This document shows positions 15,676 to 24,574 of a stretch of DNA of 35,734 nt, one piece after another. Source of the stretch: Bacillota bacterium (GTDB taxonomy: Bacteria > Bacillota > Clostridia > Peptostreptococcales > Anaerovoracaceae). Each line of letters begins with the position of its first letter. The first letter of the stretch is position 1. Made by a program: the position numbers and the translations under genes. The DNA is taken from the NCBI GenBank assembly GCA_030536355.1, contig JAUNQD010000022.1:1-35734 (forward strand), written 5' to 3'. The notes beneath the pieces are model-generated. The model was given only the letters and a program-made list of their open reading frames with translations, ran no database searches and was not told where the DNA came from.

Positions 15676-16827
15676 TTATTCAACTCCCGTATTCTTCGGC
15701 TCATGCCGAGATATATTAACTAGCACACCTGCTGAAAACATGAATATCAGCAATGCATTTCCTCCATAGCTTATAAACGGCAGATTGATGCCTGTTGCCG
15801 GCATCGATGATGTTACAACTGCAATATTGAGTATGACCTGGATCGCCACCATGAGCACCATTCCTGATGCCAGCAGCATACCAAACTGATTCGGCGCATT
15901 TATGGCTATGTGCACACCTCTCCATATGAATAAACAGTACACCACTATCAGACACAGTACGCCCACAAGCCCCAGCTCTTCACCGATTATTGCCAGGATA
16001 AAGTCATTTTGGGGTTCCGGTAAATACAGATTCTTCTGTACACTTTTACCAAGTCCCACTCCGAACAGGCCACCTGATCCCAGAGCCAGCAGTGACTGGA
16101 CTGCCTGATATCCTGTATCCAGCGGATCAGCGAATGGATCGGTAAAAGCTGTCAGTCTGGTATACCAATAACTATCTTTCATGAAGAGCAAAATACTCAA
16201 GATCCCCGCAACACCGGCTCCTGCCACACAGTAAAAATAGAACCATCTCATGCCTGCAACCAACATCATAGCACCTATTATCCCGCAAACTGTGATGGCT
16301 GTCGACAAGTTTGGCTGCTTGACTATAAGTCCGGCAAGAACTACCATGACCCCTATCAATGGAAGCATTCCGCTCTTGATCGATTTTATCTTATCTATAT
16401 CACTGCCTAAGAACCAGGCCACAAAGAATATGCCTCCCAGCTTGGCGATCTCGCCCGGCATCAATGTGATAGGACCGATATCTATCCATCTGGTCGCACC
16501 ATTGATGGTAGTTCCTAATGGTGTCAACACCATGACAAGGAGGAACACACTTCCTCCAAGAGCCAAATATGCGAACTTCTTATTGTTATACAATCTGTAG
16601 TCTATGGTTGCACCAAAATACATGGCAACAAGTCCCAGCACCACCCAAGCACCATGCCTTATAAGGTAGCTGTATGCGTTGCCATCCTGGCTGATAGAGT
16701 AGTAATAACTGGCACTGAACACCATGATAAGTCCGAAGACTACCAATATGAGAGTGATCAGCATCAGCATAAAATCCCCTGATTTCAATTGATTTAAGTT
16801 TTTACTTATTGCCTTTTTCTTTTTCAA
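15676..16827 (-). CDS. ftsW: SEDS peptidoglycan polymerase FtsW/SpoVE
   Basis: A 383-residue polytopic protein with about ten membrane segments. SEDS hallmarks include MVFSASYYYSISQDG near the N-terminus, the extracellular loop EPQNDFILAIIGEELGL and LPFISYGGNALLIFMFSAG near the C-terminus. It polymerises lipid II into glycan strands with the partner PBP encoded upstream in this operon. The reading frame opens at a TTG (16827-16825) with only a distant AGAGG. An internal ATG at residue 20 has AGGGGA five bases upstream and could be the true start, shortening the cytoplasmic tail. FtsW and SpoVE cannot be separated by sequence alone. Confidence 0.94.
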   Translation of the reverse strand: MKKKKAISKNLNQLKSGDFMLMLITLILVVFGLIMVFSASYYYSISQDGNAYSYLIRHGAWVVLGLVAMYFGATIDYRLYNNKKFAYLALGGSVFLLVMVLTPLGTTINGATRWIDIGPITLMPGEIAKLGGIFFVAWFLGSDIDKIKSIKSGMLPLIGVMVVLAGLIVKQPNLSTAITVCGIIGAMMLVAGMRWFYFYCVAGAGVAGILSILLFMKDSYWYTRLTAFTDPFADPLDTGYQAVQSLLALGSGGLFGVGLGKSVQKNLYLPEPQNDFILAIIGEELGLVGVLCLIVVYCLFIWRGVHIAINAPNQFGMLLASGMVLMVAIQVILNIAVVTSSMPATGINLPFISYGGNALLIFMFSAGVLVNISRHEPKNTGVE

Positions 16828-16836
16828 TTGACTCTG

Positions 16837-18192
16837 TTACCTCTCCAGCGCTTTTACACAGTCTTTAAAATGTCTTCCCCTCTGCTCAAAACTGGTGTAC
16901 ATATCCCAGCTGGCACATGCAGGTGAAAGGAGAACCACGTCTCCCGGTTTTGCTATCCTATATGCTTCTTTTACACAGTCCTCCATATCCTTAAGGATGA
17001 TGGAGTTGGTAAATCCTGCATTTTCAGCCGCTTCTTTTATCTTGGTTGCAGTCTTTCCAAGTAAAAGTAATGACTTGACCCTGCCTTCGAATGCTGCAAC
17101 GAATTCATCATATGTTGAATTCTTATCATAACCCCCTGCTATAAGGATTATGTTTTCCTTCATTGCTTCTATTGCCTTTATTGCAGCATCAGGATTTGTT
17201 CCTTTAGAATCATTGACAAATCTGACGCCATTTATAGTATCGCACAGTTCTATTCTATGCTCCACTCCCGCAAAGCTTCTCATAACTTCTGCGATAACAT
17301 TTTTATCTATACCTCCGAAATATGCAACAGCACATGCTGCCAGTGCATTCTCCAGATTATGTGCGCCGGGTATCTTCAATTCGTCGATTTGGCAGATTTC
17401 TATCAACTTGCCGGATTCGTCCTTGATGACGATACGCCCCTCTTTTACAAATGCACCGAAGCTCAGTTCTTCCAATCTGCTGAATGGGACTACTTTAGCC
17501 TTACATTCTTTTGCAAGATCATAGCATACTTTATCATCGTAATTCACTACACAGTACTGGTCAGGGTCTTGATTTGCAAAGATCTGCGCCTTAGCCTTCC
17601 CATAGTTTTCCATTGTCTTATGTCTGTCAAGATGATCAGGCGTAAGGTTGAGTATAGCTGACACCTGTGGCTTGAAATCTTTGATGGATTCCAGCTGGAA
17701 ACTGCTGCACTCTGTAACGAGCCAGCTGTCTTCTTCTGCAGTAAGTGATTTCGAGATCACTGCCACCCCTATATTTCCTACTACATAAGTCGTTCTGCCT
17801 GAAGCCTTATATATTTCTCCCACCAATGTAGTCGTTGTTGTCTTCCCATTTGTTCCGGTGATAGCCACATAATTGCCATTGCCGTTTCTGTAAGCCACTT
17901 CCAGCTCGCCTATGATTTCTACACCTGCTTCTCTCGCTTCTTTGATGAAAGCAAGTTCAAGCGGAACACCGGGGCTTACTATAAGCATATCGAATGCTGC
18001 CATGTCTTCCGGGATCTCTCCCAAGTAACATTTCACGTTATTTTCTTTAAGAAATGTCAGAAGCTGAGGATCCATGTTATCCTCAGTCTTACTATCCTGA
18101 ACAGAAATATCTGCACCCAGTTTTACCATGGCCTGAACTGCAGCTTGGCCTGAATTGCCCATTCCAACTATCAGTACTTTAATATCTTTCAT
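16837..18192 (-). CDS. murD: UDP-MurNAc-L-alanine:D-glutamate ligase MurD
   Basis: A 451-residue Mur ligase that adds D-Glu to UDP-MurNAc-L-Ala in the cytoplasm with ATP. An N-terminal Rossmann domain (VLIVGMGNSGQAAVQAMVKL) precedes the central ATPase domain with P-loop TGTNGKTT at 112-119. The C-terminal domain contains the Mur signature DSKGTNPDAAIKAIEAM. The ending SPACASWDMYTSFEQRGRHF is typical of MurD. The ATG has AGAGG upstream and is 10 nt after mraY. Confidence 0.98.
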   Translation of the reverse strand: MKDIKVLIVGMGNSGQAAVQAMVKLGADISVQDSKTEDNMDPQLLTFLKENNVKCYLGEIPEDMAAFDMLIVSPGVPLELAFIKEAREAGVEIIGELEVAYRNGNGNYVAITGTNGKTTTTTLVGEIYKASGRTTYVVGNIGVAVISKSLTAEEDSWLVTECSSFQLESIKDFKPQVSAILNLTPDHLDRHKTMENYGKAKAQIFANQDPDQYCVVNYDDKVCYDLAKECKAKVVPFSRLEELSFGAFVKEGRIVIKDESGKLIEICQIDELKIPGAHNLENALAACAVAYFGGIDKNVIAEVMRSFAGVEHRIELCDTINGVRFVNDSKGTNPDAAIKAIEAMKENIILIAGGYDKNSTYDEFVAAFEGRVKSLLLLGKTATKIKEAAENAGFTNSIILKDMEDCVKEAYRIAKPGDVVLLSPACASWDMYTSFEQRGRHFKDCVKALER

Positions 18193-18202
18193 ATCTATAC
18201 CT

Positions 18203-19171
18203 CTAAATGATCATAAAGCCCACAAGACAGCAAATGATGGTGAATATCCAGAATGCGACGACTACCTGTACTTCCTTATATCCACACTTTTCGAAATGAT
18301 GATGTATCGGCGCCATCTTGAAGATTCTCTTACCGCCGCTAAGTTTAAAATATCCGACCTGCAAAACTACAGACAAGGCTTCTATAACATAGAGCAATCC
18401 AACTATAGGCAAAAGCAATTCCAGCTTCATTACGATGGCTGCTGCTGCCAGACCACCACCAAGAGCCAAAGATCCTGTATCTCCCATAAATATCTTAGCA
18501 GGATTTTTATTGAATACCAAGAAGCCCAGACATCCTCCGCAAAGTGCTGCACAGAAATATGCACCTGATGATATGCCGTAAGATATTCCTGCCACCGCGA
18601 AGAACAATGTTACGAATGCAGTAACACCGGATGCCAGACCATCAAGACCGTCTGTAAGATTTACTGCGTTGGTCATCGCGAGCACTACGAAGACGATAAA
18701 TGGGATATACCATATACCGAAATCAATATAAATATTGGCCACAGGGATATATACTAAAGTATTGCCTCCTGCATAAGTTGCCATGAATACGGCCAATGCC
18801 ACTGAAATTATGATCTGCAGTCCGAATTTCTGATAAGCTTTAAGCCCCAGATTTACTTTCTTGATAACTTTAAGATAATCATCGAAAAATCCGATGAGTC
18901 CAAATCCTATGAACACTAAAAGTATCACCATTATATCGGAGATCTTTGCACTGAAAAGCATACCGCCTACCAGCGTAGCCAAAACAGCTGCAATCAGTAT
19001 TGCAATACCTCCCATGCTTGGCGTTCCCGCTTTTGACAAGTGAGATTCCGGACCTTCTTCTCTGATGTTTTGCCCCGCCTTAGCTCTTAGTACAGGAATC
19101 TCATACTTTGTGATCAATACAGAAATCACGAATGCTATTATGATTATTATTCCGATATTAGTGTAACTCAT
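18203..19171 (-). CDS. mraY: Phospho-MurNAc-pentapeptide transferase MraY
   Basis: A 322-residue integral membrane enzyme with about ten helices. It transfers phospho-MurNAc-pentapeptide to undecaprenyl phosphate, giving lipid I. Conserved motifs are present in order: LSKAGTPSMGGI in the first loop, FDDYLKVIKKVNLGL, the catalytic NAVNLTDGLDGLA, KIFMGDTGSLALGG and the histidine loop APIHHHFEKCGYKE. The start ATG has AGGAG upstream, and the gene follows murF after 8 nt. Confidence 0.98.
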   Translation of the reverse strand: MSYTNIGIIIIIAFVISVLITKYEIPVLRAKAGQNIREEGPESHLSKAGTPSMGGIAILIAAVLATLVGGMLFSAKISDIMVILLVFIGFGLIGFFDDYLKVIKKVNLGLKAYQKFGLQIIISVALAVFMATYAGGNTLVYIPVANIYIDFGIWYIPFIVFVVLAMTNAVNLTDGLDGLASGVTAFVTLFFAVAGISYGISSGAYFCAALCGGCLGFLVFNKNPAKIFMGDTGSLALGGGLAAAAIVMKLELLLPIVGLLYVIEALSVVLQVGYFKLSGGKRIFKMAPIHHHFEKCGYKEVQVVVAFWIFTIICCLVGFMII

Positions 19172-19179
19172 GATAACTC

Positions 19180-20577
19180 CTAAAACTCTACTAGTTTTTC
19201 TACTACCTGTTCCATCTTCATTCCTCTGGAACCTTTAACTAAGATTATATCTCCATCTCCAACGTATTTATCCATATTTCGGAAAAATTCTTCTTTATTG
19301 CTAAAGTAAACTACTTCTGCCATTCCCCCATCAGCGCCATTAGCTATATGTTCAGCATCATTGCCTATGGCTATGATTTTATCAATGCGAAGACCTCTTG
19401 CGAAAAGCCCAACACCGAAGTGCTGCTCTGCGCTTTGCGCACCAAGCTCCAGCATGTCTGCTAAGATCGCTATTTTATTTCCTTGACACTGACTGAGTTC
19501 CAGCACCTTTATGGCACTTTTCATAGAATCAGGACTGGCGTTATATGTATCATCTATAACGCTCAATTTATCTGTCTTGATATTCTTTAGCCTGCTTCCG
19601 GTAAGCTCCACTTTAGAAAGACCTCTCTGCGCTTCTTCCATAGTGATGCCTGCTGCACAGCCTACAGCGATGGCAACGGAGGCATTGACAGCATTATGTC
19701 TTCCCGGAACATCAAGACTGATCCTTTGACTTTCTTCGAGATGCTCTACAGTAAATTGTATACCCTCAAGGCCAAAATCGTCAACATCAGATATTATATA
19801 TTCACTTCTCCCATCTGTACCGATGGATATTTGCTCATAATTTCCCGAAGTATTCTCCTTTGTCAGAAATTCATCATCATCAGGGAATACCAGCAGCCCC
19901 GACGGCTTACCTTTTTCTCCCTTTATATGATTTGTTATTTCCATTTTTGCCTTAAAAATACCTTCACGGCTTCCCAGGTTTTCTATGTGAGACATGCCGA
20001 TATTGGTAATAACTCCGATATGCGGCTGAACTATTCCTGCCAGCCTATCGATCTCTCCAAACTTATCCATACCCATCTCGAGAACTACAGCTTCTGTACT
20101 GTTATCGAACTGAAATATGGAAATCGGCAAGCCAATGAAGTTATTGAAATTCTTAAGATTCCTTCCACATACATACTTTTCGCTGAGCACGTAGTAGATC
20201 ATATCTCTGACAGATGTCTTACCAACGCTTCCGGTTACTGCGACCTTAAGGACATCCAGTGTTGAGAGATAGTATTTAGCCAATTCACCGAGAGCATATA
20301 CTGTATCATCCACCTTGATGATATTTATATCATCAGCTTTGACCTCATCCATCCATCCCTCAAGATGAGATACGAGCATTGTATTACAACCGGCAGATAC
20401 CACCTGTGGAATATACTTGTGGCCGTCCTGATTCTTTCCTGCTATAGCGACGAACATATCCCCTTCCCTGCATTCTCTGGAATCATGCTTCACGCCTGTT
20501 ATATGATTTTCTTCATGTCCTTTTATCAGAGTTCCTTCAGTCGCCCTGATGATTTCTCTTATAGTTAGTCTGTTCAT
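19180..20577 (-). CDS. murF: UDP-MurNAc-tripeptide:D-Ala-D-Ala ligase MurF
   Basis: A Mur ligase of 465 residues from the preferred ATG, which completes the pentapeptide by adding D-Ala-D-Ala. It has the N-terminal uridine-binding domain (HITGVKHDSRECREGDMFVA), the P-loop TGSVGKTS near residue 115 and the C-terminal DDTYNASPDSMKSAIKVLE signature that separates MurF from MurE. A GTG two codons upstream (20583) is in frame. However, AGGTGA sits just before the ATG at 20577, so I chose the ATG. murE, usually next to it, is not in this cluster. Confidence 0.96.
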   Translation of the reverse strand: MNRLTIREIIRATEGTLIKGHEENHITGVKHDSRECREGDMFVAIAGKNQDGHKYIPQVVSAGCNTMLVSHLEGWMDEVKADDINIIKVDDTVYALGELAKYYLSTLDVLKVAVTGSVGKTSVRDMIYYVLSEKYVCGRNLKNFNNFIGLPISIFQFDNSTEAVVLEMGMDKFGEIDRLAGIVQPHIGVITNIGMSHIENLGSREGIFKAKMEITNHIKGEKGKPSGLLVFPDDDEFLTKENTSGNYEQISIGTDGRSEYIISDVDDFGLEGIQFTVEHLEESQRISLDVPGRHNAVNASVAIAVGCAAGITMEEAQRGLSKVELTGSRLKNIKTDKLSVIDDTYNASPDSMKSAIKVLELSQCQGNKIAILADMLELGAQSAEQHFGVGLFARGLRIDKIIAIGNDAEHIANGADGGMAEVVYFSNKEEFFRNMDKYVGDGDIILVKGSRGMKMEQVVEKLVEF

Positions 20578-20598
20578 ATTCACCTGCTCGATTATCTC

Positions 20599-22578
20599 TT
20601 ATCTGTACAAATATACCTTGCTTCCTTTTTTTATTTTTGTACCGGCAGCCGGATACTGCCTTGTTATTATGAAGTCTTCTTCAGCCGCAGCTTTTTCATC
20701 CATATCGTAAGACAAAGATGCTCCGGACAGTATACCTACCGCTTCACTGACACTGTTTCCTACTACGTCAGGAACTTCCACCTTGTTTGCTGCAGCTTCC
20801 TGCTCACTCTCTGCATCAGGCGAAATGTTGCGATATCTTAATATGTCTTCCATTATCTGCTTGACGCCCGGTGCCGCAGTAACATTACCGAAGTGCACTC
20901 CTTTAGGGCTGTCAACTATTACTAGCACTGTAAACTGAGGATCCTCCATAGGTACCATAGCTATACATGATGAGTAAGTATCATTACTATACCCGGTGCC
21001 TGCTTCATTTATCTTGTTGGCCGTTCCTGTTTTAGCACCAACTCTGTATCCCGGGATATCAGTGGTGTTTCCTCCTGCAAATTCCATGATTTCTCTCATT
21101 TCATCTGCTGTATCTTTGGAAACGGCTTGCCTTACTACTTCGGGTTCAAACTCCTGAATCGTTTTGCCGTTATCATCTATAAGTTCTTTTACAAGTCTTG
21201 GCTTCATCAGCTTACCGTCATTACCAAATGAACTTACAGCTGTAATAAGCTGCATCGGTGTAACTGCGACCCCTTGACCAAATCCTATGGTTGCCAAACC
21301 TACAGGTCCTGCCGAATCTTTTGACTGCAAAAGGGCTGTGCCTTCTCCCGGGAAGTCGATACCTGTTCTTCCGGTGATCCCGAACGTATCAAGATGGCTG
21401 TAAAACAGGTCTATACCGATTTCTCCTGCCAATTCCATAAATACCGGGTTACATGAATTTGCCAGTGCTTGCTTTAAGTTCTGTGTTCCATGCGGATTTT
21501 CCGATCTCCAGCAATGTATCGTCTCCCCTGCGATCTTTAAAGAGCCGCTGCAATGAAATGTATCATCCAACGTCGTGATGTCTTCTTCAAGTGCTATCGC
21601 TGTTGTTATGAGCTTGAACGTGGAACCCGGTTCATATACGTCTGACACAAGAGAATTTCTCCACATTTTGTTCCAATATTCCACTTGTTCTGTCTCTGAC
21701 ATAGCTTTTAGTTTTTTCTGTTCTTGTGGATCAAGCGGTGTCTTAGGATCATTCAAATCGAAATCAGGAGTCTGCGCCATAGCCAAGATATCACCGGTTT
21801 TCGGATCCATTACTATGGCCATTACTCTTTTGGCACTTGTCTTTTCCTGCACTTGTGTTATTGCTTTTTCTGTGTAATGCTGTATTACCTGATCTATGGT
21901 AGTGACAATGCTGTATCCATCTTCAGCCTTGTAATACTTCTCTTCGCCGTATGAAAGCCTGTTGCCTCTGGTGTCAGTATAATTGATCCATCTGCCGGCA
22001 ACGCCGCTGAGATATGTATTGTATTCGAGTTCGAGCCCTGAGAGCCCTGTATTGTCATCGGTGACAGTACCAAGTGTATGTGCTGCGAAAGCACCGAGCG
22101 GATAGCTTCGTTTAGTGTCTTCAGCGATTTCTATACCATAAAAACCTTTTGCTCTTATCTTGTCTGCAGTATCTTTGTCTACACCCTTCTTTATCTTCAC
22201 TATACTCTGCTCTTTAGTGATCATTTCCTTGACTTCATCGTATTCCAGGCCAAGGATCTTAGATAAAGACTTGGATACTTTTTCTACGTTTTCTTCACTT
22301 TCTTGCTTGGTTTCTGCTGATTTTATATCTGTCGGTCTTGCCCATATGGTATAACAAGTTACACTGACAGCCAGTTCATTACCATTTGTATCGTATATTA
22401 CTCCTCTTTCCGCCTCTACAGGAGTATCCCTTGTCTGCTGCTGTATAGCTTTATCAGAAAGCTCATCGCCTTTAACGATCTGGATCCATCCAAGCCTCAA
22501 ACACAACAACAGCATGCATATGAATATGAGCCCCAATATCAGTATCAAATTTTTCTTGCTCTTATTGGATGTCGTCAT
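20599..22578 (-). CDS. Class B penicillin-binding protein with PASTA domain (FtsI/SpoVD type)
   Basis: A 659-residue septal transpeptidase that crosslinks peptide stems outside the membrane. A short cytoplasmic tail and one membrane anchor (about 10-30) come first. The PBP dimerisation domain includes ERGVIYDTNGNELAVSV. The transpeptidase motifs are STFK at 319-322, SCN at 375-377 and KTG at 516-518. A single PASTA domain (about 600-659) ends the protein. One PASTA and the position resemble SpoVD, but no second class B PBP gene is next to it, so it may serve vegetative division. It is preceded by an intrinsic-terminator-like hairpin at 22597-22631. Confidence 0.95.
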   Translation of the reverse strand: MTTSNKSKKNLILILGLIFICMLLLCLRLGWIQIVKGDELSDKAIQQQTRDTPVEAERGVIYDTNGNELAVSVTCYTIWARPTDIKSAETKQESEENVEKVSKSLSKILGLEYDEVKEMITKEQSIVKIKKGVDKDTADKIRAKGFYGIEIAEDTKRSYPLGAFAAHTLGTVTDDNTGLSGLELEYNTYLSGVAGRWINYTDTRGNRLSYGEEKYYKAEDGYSIVTTIDQVIQHYTEKAITQVQEKTSAKRVMAIVMDPKTGDILAMAQTPDFDLNDPKTPLDPQEQKKLKAMSETEQVEYWNKMWRNSLVSDVYEPGSTFKLITTAIALEEDITTLDDTFHCSGSLKIAGETIHCWRSENPHGTQNLKQALANSCNPVFMELAGEIGIDLFYSHLDTFGITGRTGIDFPGEGTALLQSKDSAGPVGLATIGFGQGVAVTPMQLITAVSSFGNDGKLMKPRLVKELIDDNGKTIQEFEPEVVRQAVSKDTADEMREIMEFAGGNTTDIPGYRVGAKTGTANKINEAGTGYSNDTYSSCIAMVPMEDPQFTVLVIVDSPKGVHFGNVTAAPGVKQIMEDILRYRNISPDAESEQEAAANKVEVPDVVGNSVSEAVGILSGASLSYDMDEKAAAEEDFIITRQYPAAGTKIKKGSKVYLYR

Positions 22579-22589
22579 TTCTTTCCCCT

Positions 22590-22631
22590 AAAAACAACCC
22601 GGACATCATCGTTTTATTCAGCTGTCCGGGT
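22590..22631 (-). terminator. Attenuator-like hairpin between ftsL and the PBP gene
   Basis: On the minus strand a perfect 9-bp GC-rich stem (ACCCGGACA/TGTCCGGGT; 22597-22605 with 22623-22631) has a 17-nt loop. It is followed by TTGTTTTT and then the AGGGGAAAG ribosome binding site of the PBP gene. The shape is that of an intrinsic terminator placed inside the operon, so it probably reduces downstream expression rather than ending the operon. Confidence 0.65.
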
Positions 22632-22678
22632 ATCACTATCGTATTATTGTTTACTACGACTTATTATATTTTAAAATA

Positions 22679-23131
22679 TCAATTATATGCCTCTTGCTTG
22701 ATTATGTCGGCAAAGCCCGGTGCGGGCATATCGTCACTTGTAAGATATACTGAACTGTTCGATGACGGATATACCATACCCAATTCTCCTGTAGCCTTAC
22801 CTTCGATATAGTTGATGTTATTGGCGCTGTATATCTTGACCTGAAGGTTTTCTATCTCACCCATAACCACCTGACTTTCCTTGATCATAGAGTTTATGTC
22901 ATAACGCATACTTGCTGAGTAAGCAGTCACTATGATAAGGAAAATCATGGCCAATCCGAGTATCACAACAGTGGAAAGCGCAAGCTTCTTACCGTTGCGT
23001 GTAGGCAGCGTGATCTTCTTTATTTTTCTTTTTCGTTGTGAACGCATCTTCCTTTCAGGCTGTGGCTTCATGTCGATGCCATAGCGCTGATATTCCCTCT
23101 GATGCTCGTACCATCTTTCAGGTGCTATCAT
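22679..23131 (-). CDS. ftsL: Cell division protein FtsL
   Basis: A 150-residue bitopic protein. A strongly basic cytoplasmic region (about 25-50, KMRSQRKRKIKKI) is followed by a membrane segment (about 51-70, LALSTVVILGLAMIFLIIVT). An extracellular coiled coil around MIKESQVVMGEIENLQVKIY ends in GMVYPSSNSSVYL. With FtsQ/DivIB and DivIC-type proteins it activates FtsW-PBP. Sequence conservation in this family is low, so the call rests on topology, size and position between rsmH and the PBP gene. The ATG has AGAGG seven bases upstream. Confidence 0.88.
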   Translation of the reverse strand: MIAPERWYEHQREYQRYGIDMKPQPERKMRSQRKRKIKKITLPTRNGKKLALSTVVILGLAMIFLIIVTAYSASMRYDINSMIKESQVVMGEIENLQVKIYSANNINYIEGKATGELGMVYPSSNSSVYLTSDDMPAPGFADIIKQEAYN

Positions 23132-23135
23132 TCCA

Positions 23136-24071
23136 CTACCTCTTCTCTATAACTCTGAGTTTGGCACTTCTCGCTCTCGGGTTATTCTCCAGTTCTTCTT
23201 TACCCGATACGATAGGTTTGCCCGTTACCTTAATTACATCAGACACTTTACCGCATACACACACCGGGAATTCTTTAGGGCATGTACATGGATCAAGACG
23301 TCTGTTGAATACTTCCTTAACTATCCTGTCCTCCAATGAATGGAAAGTTATTATGCATAATCTTCCGCCAGGATTCAAAACATCACAAAATTCATCTATC
23401 GCTTTTTCCAGCTGTTCAAGTTCGCTGTTGACTTCTATCCTTATTGCCTGGAACGTTCTTTTGGCAGGATGAGGCCCATCTCTTCTTGCTGATGCCGGAA
23501 TAGCAGCTTTGATTATATCCACCAGCTGACCTGTAGTTTCAATGTTTCCTTTTTTTCTTTCTTTAACGATGAAGTCACTTATCCTTGAAGCCCATTTTTC
23601 TTCACCGTATTTCCTGATTATCTCCGTCAGCTGGTTCTTATCATATCCGTTAACAACATCATAGGCAGAAAATTCATCATCGGCATTCATCCTCATATCA
23701 AGAGGAGCATCCTGCATATATGAAAAACCTCTGTCTGCATTATCAAGCTGAAATGATGATACGCCTATATCAAGCAAAGCTCCATCTATACCATCTATGC
23801 CAAGCTCGTCCAGCACCTCTCTGACGTCAGCGTACGTACTGTGTACCAATTCTTTTCTGCACTTGAGAGGTTCCAGTCTTTTGCCTGCAGCTTCAAGAGC
23901 ATCTGTATCTCTATCTATGCCAATAAGAAGACCGTCTTCACTCAGATGACTGCCTATGCCGAACGAGTGACCACCTCCACCCAAAGTGCCGTCCACATAT
24001 ACACCGTCAGGCCTTATATTCAGATTCGAAATACATTCTTCGTATAATACGGGAACATGTTTAAAATCCAT
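23136..24071 (-). CDS. rsmH: 16S rRNA m4C1402 methyltransferase RsmH (MraW)
   Basis: A SAM-dependent methyltransferase of 311 residues from the preferred start, modifying the N4 of C1402 in 16S rRNA. FKHVPVLYEECISNL opens the protein as in other RsmH. The SAM loop VDGTLGGGGHSFGIGSHL, the LLDIGVSSFQLDNADRGFSY motif and ICIITFHSLEDRIVKEVF-like C-terminal residues are all present. The ATG at 24071 overlaps the mraZ end by 11 bases. An in-frame ATG at 24104 with GGAG upstream would add 11 residues not seen in the family, so I rejected it, though not with certainty. Confidence 0.96.
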   Translation of the reverse strand: MDFKHVPVLYEECISNLNIRPDGVYVDGTLGGGGHSFGIGSHLSEDGLLIGIDRDTDALEAAGKRLEPLKCRKELVHSTYADVREVLDELGIDGIDGALLDIGVSSFQLDNADRGFSYMQDAPLDMRMNADDEFSAYDVVNGYDKNQLTEIIRKYGEEKWASRISDFIVKERKKGNIETTGQLVDIIKAAIPASARRDGPHPAKRTFQAIRIEVNSELEQLEKAIDEFCDVLNPGGRLCIITFHSLEDRIVKEVFNRRLDPCTCPKEFPVCVCGKVSDVIKVTGKPIVSGKEELENNPRARSAKLRVIEKR

Positions 24072-24504
24072 ATTGTTCCATGCTTTCTGCCAGATCGCTG
24101 GCATTCAATAATTCTCCGGAGTCAGGATCAAGCTCTCTATCCCAGTTTTCCTTGCTCCATATCTCTATCGTCATGTCGCTACCGATGGTTATGAGTTCTT
24201 TCTCTATGGCTGCATATTCCTTCAGTTCCTGAGGAATAGTAAGTCTTCCCTGCTTGTCCACATCACAAACTGCTGCTGATGAGTGGAAATGTCTTCTCAG
24301 TTTTCTCGCATTTTCATTACCTATAGGCAGTACACTAAGCTTCTCCTTAACGAATTTTTCCCACTGCTCTTCAGGGTAAATGGTCAGACATTTATCCAGA
24401 GACTTGGCTATGACGCATCTGCCTCCAAGTCCATCTCTGAATTTTGCAGGCACGATCATTCTCGACTTGCCGTCTATTGAGTTGTTGAATTTGCCCACAA
24501 ACAT
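24061..24504 (-). CDS. mraZ: Transcriptional regulator MraZ
   Basis: A 147-residue protein with two SpoVT/AbrB-type swapped-hairpin DNA-binding repeats, each with the conserved DxxGR core: DGKSRMIVPAKFRDGL (about 12-27) and DVDKQGRLTIPQELKEYA (about 82-99). MraZ forms rings that bind tandem 10-bp repeats in front of its own operon and control dcw transcription. Exactly such repeats lie upstream at 24531-24570, supporting autoregulation. It heads the operon. The ATG is preceded by GGGAGGA with good spacing. Confidence 0.98.
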   Translation of the reverse strand: MFVGKFNNSIDGKSRMIVPAKFRDGLGGRCVIAKSLDKCLTIYPEEQWEKFVKEKLSVLPIGNENARKLRRHFHSSAAVCDVDKQGRLTIPQELKEYAAIEKELITIGSDMTIEIWSKENWDRELDPDSGELLNASDLAESMEQYGF

Positions 24505-24530
24505 TTAGATTCCTCCCATTTTTACATTCT

Positions 24531-24574
24531 CCATTTTAAACCACTTCACACCATTTCGCAACATTTTCACTCCA
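24531..24574 (-). promoter_or_regulatory. MraZ operator (10-bp tandem repeats) and dcw promoter
   Basis: On the plus strand CCATTT, CCACTT, CCATTT and ACATTT begin at 24531, 24541, 24551 and 24561, precisely 10 bp apart, and CCA recurs at 24572. On the minus strand this is a repeated AAATGG or AAGTGG with 4-nt spacers, like known MraZ boxes. The repeats overlap a promoter: TTGCGA (24561-24556), 17 bases, TAAAAT (24538-24533). Transcription would start near 24525, about 20 nt before mraZ. Confidence 0.85.

Noticed and set aside
24072..24104. Upstream ATG for rsmH at 24104
   Set aside because: It adds 11 residues encoded within the mraZ frame that do not match RsmH N-termini. The ATG at 24071 gives the usual start. 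GGAG before 24104 leaves a small doubt.
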